Part shown: one piece after another, positions 12,473-24,300 of the stretch | How the letters are laid out: every line of letters begins with the position of its first letter | How positions within the stretch are numbered: the first letter of the stretch is position 1 | Assembly: GCA_037783545.1 (NCBI GenBank) | Contig: JBBELK010000032.1 | Coordinates: forward strand, 1,054,001-1,118,000 | DNA length: 64,000 bases | Direction: 5' to 3' | From: Henricia sp. BOLD:AAB3569 | Lineage: Eukaryota; Echinodermata; Asteroidea; Spinulosida; Echinasteridae | Made by a program: the position numbers and the translations under genes | The notes under the pieces: model-generated | Database searches by the model: none | Seen by the model: the letters and a program-made list of their open reading frames with translations, nothing else | What the model was told of the DNA's origin: nothing

Positions 12473-13285
12473 TACAGTTATTGGGCCAGCTGCTCCTCCT
12501 GATCTACATAAATAAAATGATCTCCCCGCAAATGTTTCATCAACAGTTCGGCTTTTTGCAGATGACTGCCTCATCTACAATACAAATAAACATGTTTTCC
12601 AACAAGATCTCCAAAAACTGGAACTTTGGCAATCCACCTGGAAGATGAAATTCAACCCTAACAAGTGTACTATAGGAGCCCGGAAACCTATCAAAACTAC
12701 CTACAGCCTTTGTGGACAAATCCTATAGCGTAGACTCCCAAAAATATATTGGGGTCACCATCTCCAATAGTATGTCTTGCAGCAAACATGTGTCAGATGT
12801 GTCCAAAAAACCTCAAAAAGTGTTAGGCATGATCAAACGTAACTTGTGGAATTGCAGTGCATCGATCAAAGAAACGGCCTACAATATGCTGGTTCGACCC
12901 ATTCTAGAATATGCATCACCTGCTTGGGATCCCCACCTAAAATCTGACATCTACCTTTGGAGCAAATACAAAGGCAAGCTATTCGATTCGTCCATAACAA
13001 CTACAGTACAACACCAGGAACAAGTTAACAACCTTGCTTAAAAAACAGGGATGGTTGTCACTAGAAGAACAAAGGAAAATCAGTAGAACAACCATGATGT
13101 ACAAAATTCTCAACAAAGCAGTGGACATTTCTCCTGAAGCATACTGAACCTTAGTAATCGTCCGTCCAGAGGCCACAATGATCAGAAATTAAAGCAGCTT
13201 CGTATACCAGAACCAGAATCTATGAAAACAGCTTTTCCCCCAGAACAATTAAAGACTGGAACAACCTCCCTCCACAGATCATTAA
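12473..13285 (+). pseudogene. Decayed non-LTR retrotransposon (CR1/Jockey-type reverse transcriptase)
   Basis: Read across several frameshifts and stops, the region gives LIYIN, then NDLPANVSSTVRLFADDCLI with the reverse transcriptase FADD box near 12552. Further on are QKYIGVTIS, RPILEYASPAWDPHL and, at the end, RTIKDWNNLPPQIIK. This order is that of the 3' half of a CR1/Jockey-like ORF2. It is broken by at least two frameshifts and by stop codons after 13100, so it is dead. Its right end coincides with the TTAA at 13282, where another element starts. Confidence 0.8.
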
Positions 13286-15879
13286 AGGAACACGTTGCCT
13301 TCGGGTTGCGCTTTATTGGGCGTTTTTGGGCTATTACAAGCGTTTGAAGTATAATAAGCCTTTTTGAAGTATGGCTGCCTTATAGAGGGCGCCCTTTGAT
13401 TTGGGTAAAAGAAACCAAAAAGGCCGACGCTTGTACGTACGTTTGTGCGGGTGGGTGTACGTTTACATTTTTACCGACGGCTAAAGCCGCCTTTTTTAAA
13501 TGACATTTTAGTGCTTAATTACGGTAATGGACGGGTTAAGGATACTCATTTATCTACGGCACAGGATATGTGTTAATCTGGCTGATTTAACCCAGCATTA
13601 AGGCATAGGATGCGCCTAGCCCGTGGCCTACCCAACCCGCGCACGGTCATATATCAAAATGATGGACACATGCAAAGGAAACCGAGCAAAGTTGGGCTAG
13701 GCCTAGTGAAACTTAATAATTTCTGCAAGCCTTGGTCTACTCTATAACGTATCCTTAGCTTAGTAGGGCCTATTTTAACTAGCTAAGTTACGCTATGACT
13801 GTTTCCCAAAAGACCAATCAGTGTGTTATGTTTTAATTTGTGTCTTTTTGCTCTTTTAATTATAGTCCAGATGAATAATGCAAATGACAGTTTGAGTTTA
13901 CAAGCAGTAGATCCTGCATGACTGGCTGAAAACCAACAATGTGCCTTATCATCATTCCTGGAAGAAATTGCAGCTTTTTCCAATTTAACTTGTTATAATA
14001 GTTAAATCTTGAAAAAGAAGAAGAAAGAGTTGGGACCCAAATTTGTCCTTGTTATAAGCATTATTAACAGTGCTCTTATAATCAGTGTTAGACTATTTGT
14101 ATGTAGTTTTCTCGACACAGGCCCTCAATTAATCACCGTTTTTAAGAATTTACCAATCGATAGTACCATTAACTATGCATGTATAGATGCTCTAAAAATC
14201 ACTCCATCTTAAGCTTCCATGTTATGGTACAGTCAAAACTCTGATAAGAGAACTGCTCATTGAACATTCTGCTCATAATGAAGACAATTTCCTATTCTTC
14301 ATCGTGTTCATTCCTAATTATTCATAAAGCTTGACTATGCAAGTTGTGGAACACTAAAAAATACAGCTAGTACATGAAATTTTGTTTTGGCCATGGACAA
14401 ATGAGTGTAAATAAAAAGGCCAAGTGAAACAAGATAACTTGAAGCCGCACGACACTGAGTTTATTCATTGGCAAATCTGAAAATACAGATGTCAAAACTG
14501 TCAAAACTGTCAAAGAACTTTACATGTGCACTTCCAGAAACCACGGGAAAGAATTCATAACTTGACCATATTGTTTTAGACCTTGGAAAGAATTCCATAC
14601 TCGGCCCGTCACATTTTCTAAAGTGCAAATGAAAAAACAAGTTTTGGAGGGGGAAAAAGTGAAGATTTTACGAGGAAAAACTAAGAAATCGTCCGAGATG
14701 TCTTATACGTTTAGTGCAGGAGGGTTTATGTGACGTCCGACTCGTAAATTCTTTCCAAAATATTAATGGTTAAATTATCAATTCTTACCCTATCGGACTT
14801 TAGAAACGTGCGTGAACGAATCAGCATTTTTTGAAGTACGACGTTTTTCACGTATGCTAGGCAAAACAATAACGAAAACGGATCAAAATCTGCCACAAAC
14901 AGACCAAAAGTTGTTCTTATACAATAGAAAATTATCCTATTTCCAAAACCACGTACAATATTGGTCGTCAAGTTATCTCTAAACAATCAAACAGATGAAG
15001 TTTTGATAAGCATTTTAATACAACAACGTACACGCTACGGTAACCGTCTGCCATTTTTAGATGCGTTTACCCAAATGACAGGGCGCCCTCTAGCGACAGG
15101 TATAGTATCCGCCATACCTCAAAAAGGCTTATGAGCACGATCTGAAAGATGTTTAAAAAGTAGAATATAATGATCCACACAAACGTGCCTTAGAAATGCT
15201 TCAATTTTGCGTAATTTCTCGAAGCAGCACGCTCCGCCATTTATGGGAGTCAAAATCTTGACTCCCATAAATGGCGGAGAAATTATATTAGTCTTATTTC
15301 CAGCCTGGAGAAAGAAATTATTTTTCCTTCCTCCGTTGCGTGTGATGTGCCTGTTTTTTAAATTCGTGTCTACAATAACCATTGGGTATTTATAAATCAT
15401 CCAAGTCCTTTCTATCGGTTTGTCCCATGACAATATTCTTACCCTGATTGGCGAGGTTTTCGTTTTTTCTTTTTTGACGCGTCTGCTGTGTTCTCTTGAC
15501 GATCCATTTTTTGACAGCCAGTCGGGGTGTGTGTGTGTGTGACTGTGTTTACATTTCACACATGTCTCGGGAGGCGGAGAATGGTATGGTACTTTGCGTT
15601 CATCTGATAGGTTTACCTGACCACTGGCTACGGCGCCAGCCTAACTCCTGTTCGTCGCTGCATTTTGCCCACTACCCGGACGATCGTATTGACGGCTTGA
15701 AATACGTATACATTTCGCGGGACATGTAGTGGGGGTCAGAGGTCAGTGTTTGTTTTTTTAAATTACCATTCACTAATTATAACACATTAAATGTGTTTTA
15801 TTGCAAAAACAACTCTTAATAAGTATAAGGAACACCCTCAAACGTGAGATTTCGTGAAATCTGAAGGCAACGTGTTCCT
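13286..15879. mobile_element. Candidate TTAA-flanked (piggyBac-like) non-autonomous transposon
   Basis: AGGAACACGTTGCCTTC at 13286 and its complement ending 15879 are each bounded outside by TTAA (13282-13285, 15880-15883). Inner inverted motifs also match (AGAGGGCGCCCTTTGATTTG at 13384; complement near 15065-15090). The right flank of the inner motif is about 700 nt longer, implying a later insertion. No transposase frame is present. The two ends could instead belong to separate elements. Confidence 0.45.
15233..15281. repeat. Perfect short palindrome
   Basis: Arms of about 22 nt, CTCCGCCATTTATGGGAGTC and its exact complement, separated by a few bases. It could form a cruciform or hairpin. 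Confidence 0.85.
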
Positions 15880-15907
15880 TTAATGTTAAGAAAAAAACTC
15901 ACTCCGA

Positions 15908-16080
15908 ATAGACTGCCGAAGTGAATACGTCACCTTTTGTTGGTTGCCTTAGGCAATTGGATCTAAACTAAAAATCACTCAACCGTGTCCCAGTCCTTTT
16001 CCAATGGTGCTTTTCCCGACGGCCATGATAGTTTAGATCCAATTGCCATGGCAACGCACGTCACACTTCGGCTGTCTATT
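15908..16080. mobile_element. MITE with ATAGACTG ends
   Basis: Left ATAGACTGCCGAAGTGAATA, right CACTTCGGCTGTCTAT; internal GTTTAGATCCAATTGCCATG. Family members at 2305, 8835 and 62318. Confidence 0.75.
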
Positions 16081-16439
16081 CAGAGATCAACTTTTCAAGT
16101 TTTTTGGATAAAAGTAGAAACTATAAACTAGACGTTCGCCTCCACACGTATTGCCTACCGAACCAAAAGCTTAGTTGGTGTGATGTTCCCGGAAGGATGC
16201 TTTGCCGACTATATAGATTCAGATTCAGTACGTATAGAGCCACCGTGACGCCGGAATCGCGTAGAATCGATTCCACTTTAGGAATCGGAATCGCGAGTTT
16301 TCAGAAAGTTTAGCTAGAGTTTCACCTTGCGCAAAGGTTCGCAGGGAAATATTTTACGTCATATTTATGTCAGTTTCACTGATGAGTCGCCTTCGCTTTC
16401 ACGAATTTTTCCTGTTGAACGCACAACAGTCGGAATGAC

Positions 16440-16645
16440 GTCTCTGGTCGAATTGCTACAACGGTCGAATTGACTTCTCTTGTCAAGCGCACAACGGTCG
16501 AGTTGGTAGAACGGTCGAGTTGGTAGAACGGTCGAGTTGGTAGAACGGTCGAGTTGGTAGAACGGGCGAGTTGGTAGAACGGTCGAGTTGGTAGAACAGT
16601 CAAGTTGGTAGAACGGGCGAGTTGGTACAACGGTCGAGTTGTCCT
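16440..16645. repeat. Minisatellite GGTCGAGTTGGTAGAAC
   Basis: A 17-nt unit repeated about nine times, with good copies at 16495-16640. Complement of the 12.1 kb unit. Confidence 0.9.
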
Positions 16646-16689
16646 TCTTGCACGGCCATATCATTATTTATCGAGATTGTGCAAAACTG

Positions 16690-16739
16690 CAAAATGTCAA
16701 GGTTAGCTAGCTCTGTAGCTGTCAACAAAACTATCTGCG
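16690..16739 (+). other. Possible 5' noncoding exon of PDE8 with small uORF
   Basis: A strong donor TGCG|gtaagttt is at 16740 and a matching acceptor CCTCTTACAG ends at 18088, 19 nt before the PDE8 start region. An ATG at 16694 would code MSRLASSVAVNKTICGHSP and stop if joined to 18089. This is a guess from splice signals only; the exon start is unknown. Confidence 0.25.
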
Positions 16740-17457
16740 GTAAGTTTGTTATCAATTAGGCCTAACGTTAACCGTGTGCGATGCCACGTTAGTCAGTTAG
16801 TGATGAGTATGGAGATGGCGGTTTTTCCTACCGAAAAATTATGTTGACAACCGCAGCGAACAGGCGAAAGAATTTACGCAGCCAGTCCCCGAGACCTAGT
16901 CATCATGCTAGTTAATAGCGACTTTGGAAAACAATTCAAAATTTCTATTTTGAGTTAAAACCATTTTCACACAACAGACAAGTTGCAACAGATTTTAAAA
17001 ATATTTTGTTTGCAAAATATCATTAAGCGGTTGCTGTTTTATGCTTGTTAAAATGCGTCAAATTTACATGCGGAATCGCGTAAACTTCAAAATTGTGATG
17101 TGATGCAAAGCGCCCTCTTTGACACGAAGCACGCTATTTTTTCTTGTTTAGTCCTAAATTAAAGAGTTATTATCACGTCCTTCAAGATTAGACCCGTGAA
17201 CAGGGTTTCGGAAAATCCTCAGCCTGTTTGAACCCCAAATCTGTGACAAACTCACGCAAATGAAATTTGTCCCTTGGCTCTGATATTTGCTCAATAGGTG
17301 CACTCACCCCAATGTTCAAATATTCCGAAGAGTACGCATCGATCCGATATCTAGTTTCGGTGAATTCGTGGGCAAACTTGAGACTCTCCGTGCGATAAAA
17401 TACAGACCGTTTGCACAAAAATCAAATATGTGCATGCGCGAGAGCGGAGAGGTCAAC

Positions 17458-17548
17458 ACTAGACTGGTTCTCTGTCCTCATATTTACTTCCCTTCGTCTA
17501 CATGCGACGAAGGGGAAGTAAATATAAGGACAGAAAACCAGTCTAGCT
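17458..17548. repeat. Near-perfect 90-nt palindrome
   Basis: Arms of about 40 nt around ACTAGACTGGTTCTCTGTCC and TACTTCCCTTCGTC, with centre TACATGC. It lies upstream of PDE8. Confidence 0.8.
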
Positions 17549-17816
17549 CGAGTTATGCTCGAGTTCAGGAATCATCCTGAGTTGTCTCACGAGTTTCCCG
17601 AATTCACCAACTCGTGAAACTTCTGCTGCTGGCACCAGAGATTTTTCCGTGTGCGAGTAAAAATTGTGAGAGCTAGCCCCAAACTGAGTTGCAGGTTATT
17701 GTGCTAGCCATGTTTTAATGTCTACCTATTAAAGTCTCTGCACGGCCATATTGCTAAATCATGCTTTTGTTCGACATGTACGTACACTGTGTATTTTATC
17801 TCCTTCAGGATTTTAA

Positions 17817-18053
17817 TCCCAACCGGAGTGTGCAGCGTCCCACTACCACCTAACCTTCATCTTCAGTCAGCATGTACATGAGTTTCTATTTTTGTGTTTT
17901 CATTGGAATCTGGAGGTCAATGACATTGAAAAAGGCAACCACACACTCATCAAAGATGTGAATTTCAACAGATTTGCCTTTTGCTGGAAACACGACCAAA
18001 GCGCAGTGAATGGATATAAACCACTTCAGCACCATTATGCCTACAAGTACTAG
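17817..18053 (+). other. Unexplained 78-codon open stretch upstream of PDE8
   Basis: The frame is open between a TAA at 17814 and a TAG at 18051. Its later part reads HWNLEVNDIEKGNHTLIKDV, then FAFCWKHDQSAVNGYK. I recognise no family. It could be a decayed transposon piece or an unrelated exon. Confidence 0.2.
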
Positions 18054-18107
18054 ATGGTCCAAGGACTCTTAAAACGGACCTCTTACAGGGCACAGTCCAT
18101 GAATGAT

Positions 18108-18362
18108 ATGGGTTGTGCACCCAGTATTACAGTATCGCAGAGCGGTGTTGTTTACTGTCGAGACTCGGACGACTCCAACTCTCCCAAGCCTTCTTTTGGA
18201 CAACAAGTTGTACACATTAGAACGAGTAATACGGCTGAGTTGTCGGACACGGGATTGGCGACCGCGGGAACAGCGGTCACGCTTTACCACAAAAAGGGAC
18301 GTAGGGGAACCACAAGTGTTGAAGCCGAGACACAAACGAGTAAATCGGCTGTAAACATGAAG
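18108..18362 (+). CDS. PDE8: PDE8 coding exon 1 (N-terminus)
   Basis: Codes residues 1-85, starting MGCAPSI as in vertebrate PDE8, where Gly2/Cys3 suit N-acylation. The ATG at 18108 has G at -3 and G at +4. An in-frame ATG three codons upstream (18099) has a weak context and would bury the glycine. A CCTCTTACAG at 18088 could be the acceptor of a 5'UTR intron. Donor AAG|gtgaga, phase 0. The middle of the exon is Ser/Thr-rich and not conserved. Confidence 0.88.
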
Positions 18363-21300
18363 GTGAGAGATATTTTTAGTGCTGTAGTCGATTGTAATCG
18401 GATTACAATAAATTCGCAAAAAAATATGTGCGACTCCAATTTTGTCGTTATCGTATTATAATCCGAATCCTTATAATCTATTCCATAAGCCCTTGCTTGA
18501 AAATGATGCCTGGAATGTTTTGTTTACGACGCGCCGCTCAATCCACACGGAGCATTCAGAGCATTAAACATTGGACTTGTGTGCACGTGCGATTCGACTT
18601 TATTACATTACGATTACAATCCGATTACGGTGACCTCGGTCATCGTTAGACATATATTACAATTGTATTACAATCTTATCACAGTCAAGTATTTTCCTGT
18701 GTGACCGCGGCCTTAGATGAGGTACTCGGCTGACTTTGTGTACACATGGTTTTTATGGCACATCCAGACACCCTCAATCACAAAAATGTGTCATTACACA
18801 TTTACGCGTCGATAGTTTGTAATTGAGTTTTCAAATGCCTGTTTTCAGGGAATGAAATCGGAGCTGTCCTTTGGACCAATGAAGATTTGTCAACGAACAA
18901 TGCAGGCAAGTCCGTCTAAACTCTTTTCTTCATTTTGAGTTTTTGTACACTGAGCTTTTTCAAATGATCAGAGCTTTTATTTTTGTAAGAAAACAGTAAA
19001 TGTGTGGTTGGTTTCATTAGCAAGCAAGCTGGGGGCCGTCCATAAAGTACGTACGCACGAGGGGAGCAGGGGGTGTTTTTTATTGACATTGACATTGCGT
19101 ACACCATGCATAAAGGGGGAGGGGGGAGAGAGGGGGGGGGGGGGGGGGGTGGGGGGGGGGGGGGGGTGGGGGGGGGGGTGGGGGTGGGGGGTGGTGGTGT
19201 CCAATCCAATGCGTATGTACGCAAACCAAAAATTTGCTTTTTAGTATTAATCGGGAAAGGATGGACAAGTTGACCATGGTTTCAGACCTTGTACAAAACA
19301 TTACTAGGCCACAAACTTTTTGTCGCTCCTCAATTTAGGTTCTTTTTCATTCAATCTGTATTTACTGATAATTAATGTCATTTTAAGTTTTTAAAAAAAT
19401 GCAAAAGAAATTTATACATTGGAGGCGACATGCGAATTGTACTACATGTAGTATTAAATACAATCTGAGGTATATATGGAATGCGTATGCGTACATGTAA
19501 AGGGGGGAGGGGGTGGGAGTTGAAGCCACTGCGTACGACATGCGTACGGGGGGGAGGGGGGTCTAAAAAGCGTACATACTTTATGCACGGCCCCCTGTCC
19601 ATAAACTAAGTAATTCCTAGTTTAATTCAGTGGTTTTTTTTTTAAATAAGGACATGTGTGACCTTATGTTGGAGAATGGTGGTAAAAGCACCATATCTCC
19701 ATCAAGCTCCATATCTCCATCAAGCACCATGTCTCACAATTTACCATACGCCAACCAATACGACTGTATGGAAGCCCTGGCCTGCAAACAAATCCCCGTG
19801 ATGTTCGGGATTTATACGGTACAGTGAACATGCAGAGCAAATTATCCCCATGCTAGAAAATATTGAGATCCAATTACTAATTAGATTGATCACCAACTGT
19901 CATCAATCATTAGTACACTGTTTGAAATGAGGACAGCGCGTGAGTGGCTGGCTTCCATAATTTGTGCGGGGACCAATTAATGGTAAGGTCATGTTGTAAA
20001 ATACGCCAAAAAAAAGAGAAAGAAATAGGGAAATTGTTGTAACGCCTTTCTAGAGTGTGCTGAGTGTTATATTGCTGTAAATGTACATGTAGCTTTTTAA
20101 AATTTCAACTTGGCTATTATGCACCTGATTTGTCGGTTAAAAAATGTATTTAAACTGTAAAACATATGTTGGCTACAAATGTGTGCATATTTTGGCGAAA
20201 GATGTTGGCTACTTAAAATTTGACAACTGGAACCATGCACCAACTGCAACAGTGCTTTTTTGTTTACATTGGGTCTCCCGAAAGTCAAAATACGTGTGTT
20301 GCAAAATACATGGAGACATAATGGGAAGCCCAATAGGCCTACACGTACTGTACGTGTAAGACAGCCCAATAGGCCTACACGTACTGTACCTGTACGACAG
20401 CTCAATAGGCCTACACATACTGTACGTGTACATGTATACATGTACACGTATAATGCACTGTATGTACGTGTACACGCATACGTACATTGTAAGCGTACAA
20501 TGCAGTAACTGTAATATTTGGTAAACTATTAAAACGGCATGATTTCCACTGGTAATTTAAAGCATAGGTCGAGAAAAATACCTTGTAGAAATTTTAGCCA
20601 CATACCGTAGATGCAGTAATACTTCAGAAAACCGGAAAAATCCAAGTACAATTTTTGTCAATTTTCTCATGAATGGGGGAAATTCAGACAAAATTATTTC
20701 ACAGGATGTTTACGACTATTACCATCTTGATAACAAGTAAGCTTAAAGATAATAATTCAGAATTATTTGGGAGGGTAATTACCGGGGGCGGGGCAGTGGG
20801 GGGTAGACAGGTACCCTTGGCCCCATATCGTGCTGCATACCGTATGCTACACTTTTAATACAACAACTGGCTATTATTTAATCCATGGGGTTTTCAAATA
20901 AATGTTTGCCAGTAATATTTTCAGAAATTAGTCTTCAGATAAGTTACAAAATATTATGCTATAATGTATGTGTAAATGTATATTAAAAACCATTGAAGGA
21001 GAGACCAATTCACAAAACAGTAATTTTTTTATGGACATACATGTGCCTGTCAAAAAACATGTCCTACTTGATTCACAATAACTTTGTCATTTGCCAATGA
21101 ACTAACATGTTCTGTAAACCAACATTTTAGATCATGTAAACAAGGCAGGACAAATTTGAGTGACTTGCATCAGTTTTGTCCAAGAGCGTGAGATTATTTT
21201 ACAAAATTTAAAAACAAAATTGATCTAAAATTTTTTTTTAGAATCTGCCACTTTCGACTTGCATCCTCTTTTTTTAAGGAAATTGTCTACATATATACAT

Positions 21301-24300
21301 GTATGTCGGAGTTCCCTTTGCACCTCTTGATGAGTTGCGCGAAACGATCAAGAAAGTCGTGCACAGAACTGCAAATTCTGCGCACTACTTTCAACACTAA
21401 CGGGTCATTCCATGTCAAATCACCCAATGGGTTAAACCCGACCCTCTTAGATTTTGGTGAAACTTGGTATACTTGTTAATTGGGATCCCACAGCACCAAA
21501 TATCAAAATTTAGTTCAATCGGACCAGTGGTTCCGGAGATACGGCTCCCCGAATTTTGGAATTTTTGACTAAAAACGGCATGGACGTGCACTTTGAATCC
21601 TCGTATCTTAAAACTATATACTGAGCCAATCTTCACAACATTGGTGTTGTTGGAAAGGGGATTAGTCAAGGATTCCAAATTTGCCATTATTTTTGGGATT
21701 AAATTAAGTTGGGGTGCATTGACCCTTGACCTTTGCTATGACCTCGAATTTGACCTTGTGGACCACGTGATCTTAAAATGACCTTTCCTGAAATTTAATT
21801 CCCCACTCATTCACTAAAACTTATAAAATTTTCAGAGGTATAATATTCTTTATTTAGCAGTAATACTGATACAAAAGTTGCCCACCTGCAGAGATGATTG
21901 ATACAGTGCATTACAATGTGCAAAAAAACTCTGTTTGCTAGGATAGGGCGACAATTTGTGTGTAAAAAAGCTATACTAGGGCGACACGCTCAATAGGGCG
22001 ACAATTTGGTGTCGCCCTAATATTTTTGAGTTTAAAAACCATTTTTTAAATTTTTTTTTTATTAGGTCTAGAACTGTCTCTCTTAGGTCTGTAACCATTT
22101 TTGGAAGCTTCGGGTAGAGAAATTTGGTGTCAATTTGACTGATTCTTCCCGAAATTTCGGTGGTCCCCGGGGAAAGGCTTTTCGAATTGTCGCCCTATTG
22201 CGGCATCCAGAGTTCTTACAATATTTCTTCTTATGTCAAGTGAATTCGAAAAAATGCACACTCATTTAAAAACTCATATTTTTCATATTCCCTGGCAGGT
22301 CTTACTAGTCTTCTCCAAGGAGGATGCACAAAGCGATGGTTTCTGGTGGGCGGCGGACCGCGGTGGCTACAAATGTAACATTGCGCGCAATCCGGTTGAC
22401 GCTTTGGAATGTTTCAATGAGAAACAACATGACGTCATAATCATTGATCACAGGCATTCCAAGAACTTTGATGCGGTGGGATTGTGCAGGTAAACCCAAA
22501 TTTGAGTGCTTTACCGGGAGCGCATTTGGTTGTAGTGAGTGCACAGCTGTGCTATTGATAGAAAGGTTGTTGGTTCCAGCCCCACTACAGGATGTATCGT
22601 TATAAGAAAAAGTATAGACTCAAAAAATGGTAGATAAAATGGAGATTGTATTTTATTTGGAAAACTGGCTCATACAAATATTGGTTGAGATAGGTTTCAA
22701 GATTATAATAATGTCATGATCATGATCATAGGCATTTCATGCCTGAATGAACAGGGGATATTTTTTTTTTCTCAACAAGATTGAAATTAATTTGCGCAGA
22801 ATACGGCCAAAGACGAAGATGCACAAACATTAGCATGGCATTTGTGATATAACCGTGGTCATTGCGCCTGCGTAGCACACAAAATGGCGACCGCAGGTAC
22901 CGTGTTTCGTCGCGATTGTCAACGAAAGGTCCGATTAGTATCTAGACGATTTATCGATGAGGTGGAAGCAATATACCATGATCAACGCGGATAAATAAAA
23001 GAGACAACCCTCAGACTGCAACCCCAGCTAAGTACCATTAATGATTGCTGTGGTGCCCCTCCAAGTTCAAGCAAACTGCCGTGATGCCCTTTTTAAATTG
23101 ACAGATTTGCCGTGATGCCCTTGAAATGTGGAAAAAGGCAAGGCAATTATTGCTGTGCCCTTTTGAACACGAATTTTGAGGCCCGAGTTTGGTACACCAT
23201 AATGCAAAGTACATGTTTCTGGGCCAGAATAAGACATAATTTTGAAAAAAAATGCTATGTCACAAAATGTGAACTAACTTCATGGACAGACCCATTAAAC
23301 TACTGGTAATTGTCTGTTGTTCTGTTTTCAGGTCAATCAGAGCAACAAAGCAAAGTGATTACGTTGTCATAGCGGCTGTAACAAGAAAAAGGTTTGTGTT
23401 GGTGCAGGATTTTAAATAAGTGTGTTCAGATTTTCTGGAAAATGAACTTTGATCTACCAGTACACTGTAATTATGCCGAGCAAAAAAGAAGAAAAAATGT
23501 TCAGTTTAATTAAAATATGAAAATTTATGTTGTAATGAAGTTGACATCGAAATATTGACATTTAACAGCATCATTGTGCATGACTGCACAAAGCTTGTGT
23601 GTGCAGAAAATATTAAAGCCGTGTTGGGCCGGGTAGTTTTCCTGCTGTCGGAAATCGACTCATTTAGCTTTAAAGGGGCTGTGTTATGGTCTGCGCATGC
23701 GCCAAATCTTTGCAACGTTTTGGCTTACCGTACATGTGCGTGCGCGCTCAGACGTGTACTGTAGGGCTATACATGTAGTCATTGGTTATTTGCGCATTTA
23801 TTGAACGGGCGCGTTGCACCCGTCATGGATGCGTGCTGTTCGATTTAACAACAATACAAAACACACAGTCCATGCAATGGATAGCTCCTTGCTATGGAAG
23901 GAGTCCCAAGCTCCCGGATTTCTCTATTATACCGGTACGACAAATAGTGCAAGTTCGAAAGGAAATGATGCATTCGGGATAACAACCAGACACTTAAACT
24001 ACACCATAGTCTGAATTACTGAAGTATTACAAAGGATGGCCAAGATTGAACGAGATATGCATTATTCAAACTTGAAAAAGTTAGGCCAACTTTTTCTGTT
24101 TTGCTATGCATGCGCAGATGTGACATAGCCCTGTTAACACGCTGTTGTTTTGTAGTTGCAAAACTACAGAAATGCCACTAACGGTTAGGGATAGCTATGC
24201 GCATGCTTACGCAATTTCGTCAGCTTGCAAAACCTCTCAATTAAAGGTCTGGAAAGTCCTGCTTTGATCTGGAACATGTTAAATATCGCAGTACGTACAT

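Noticed and set aside
18916-19301. Poly-proline and poly-glycine reading frames
   Set aside because: They come only from the G/C homopolymer tracts of a MITE in PDE8 intron 2.
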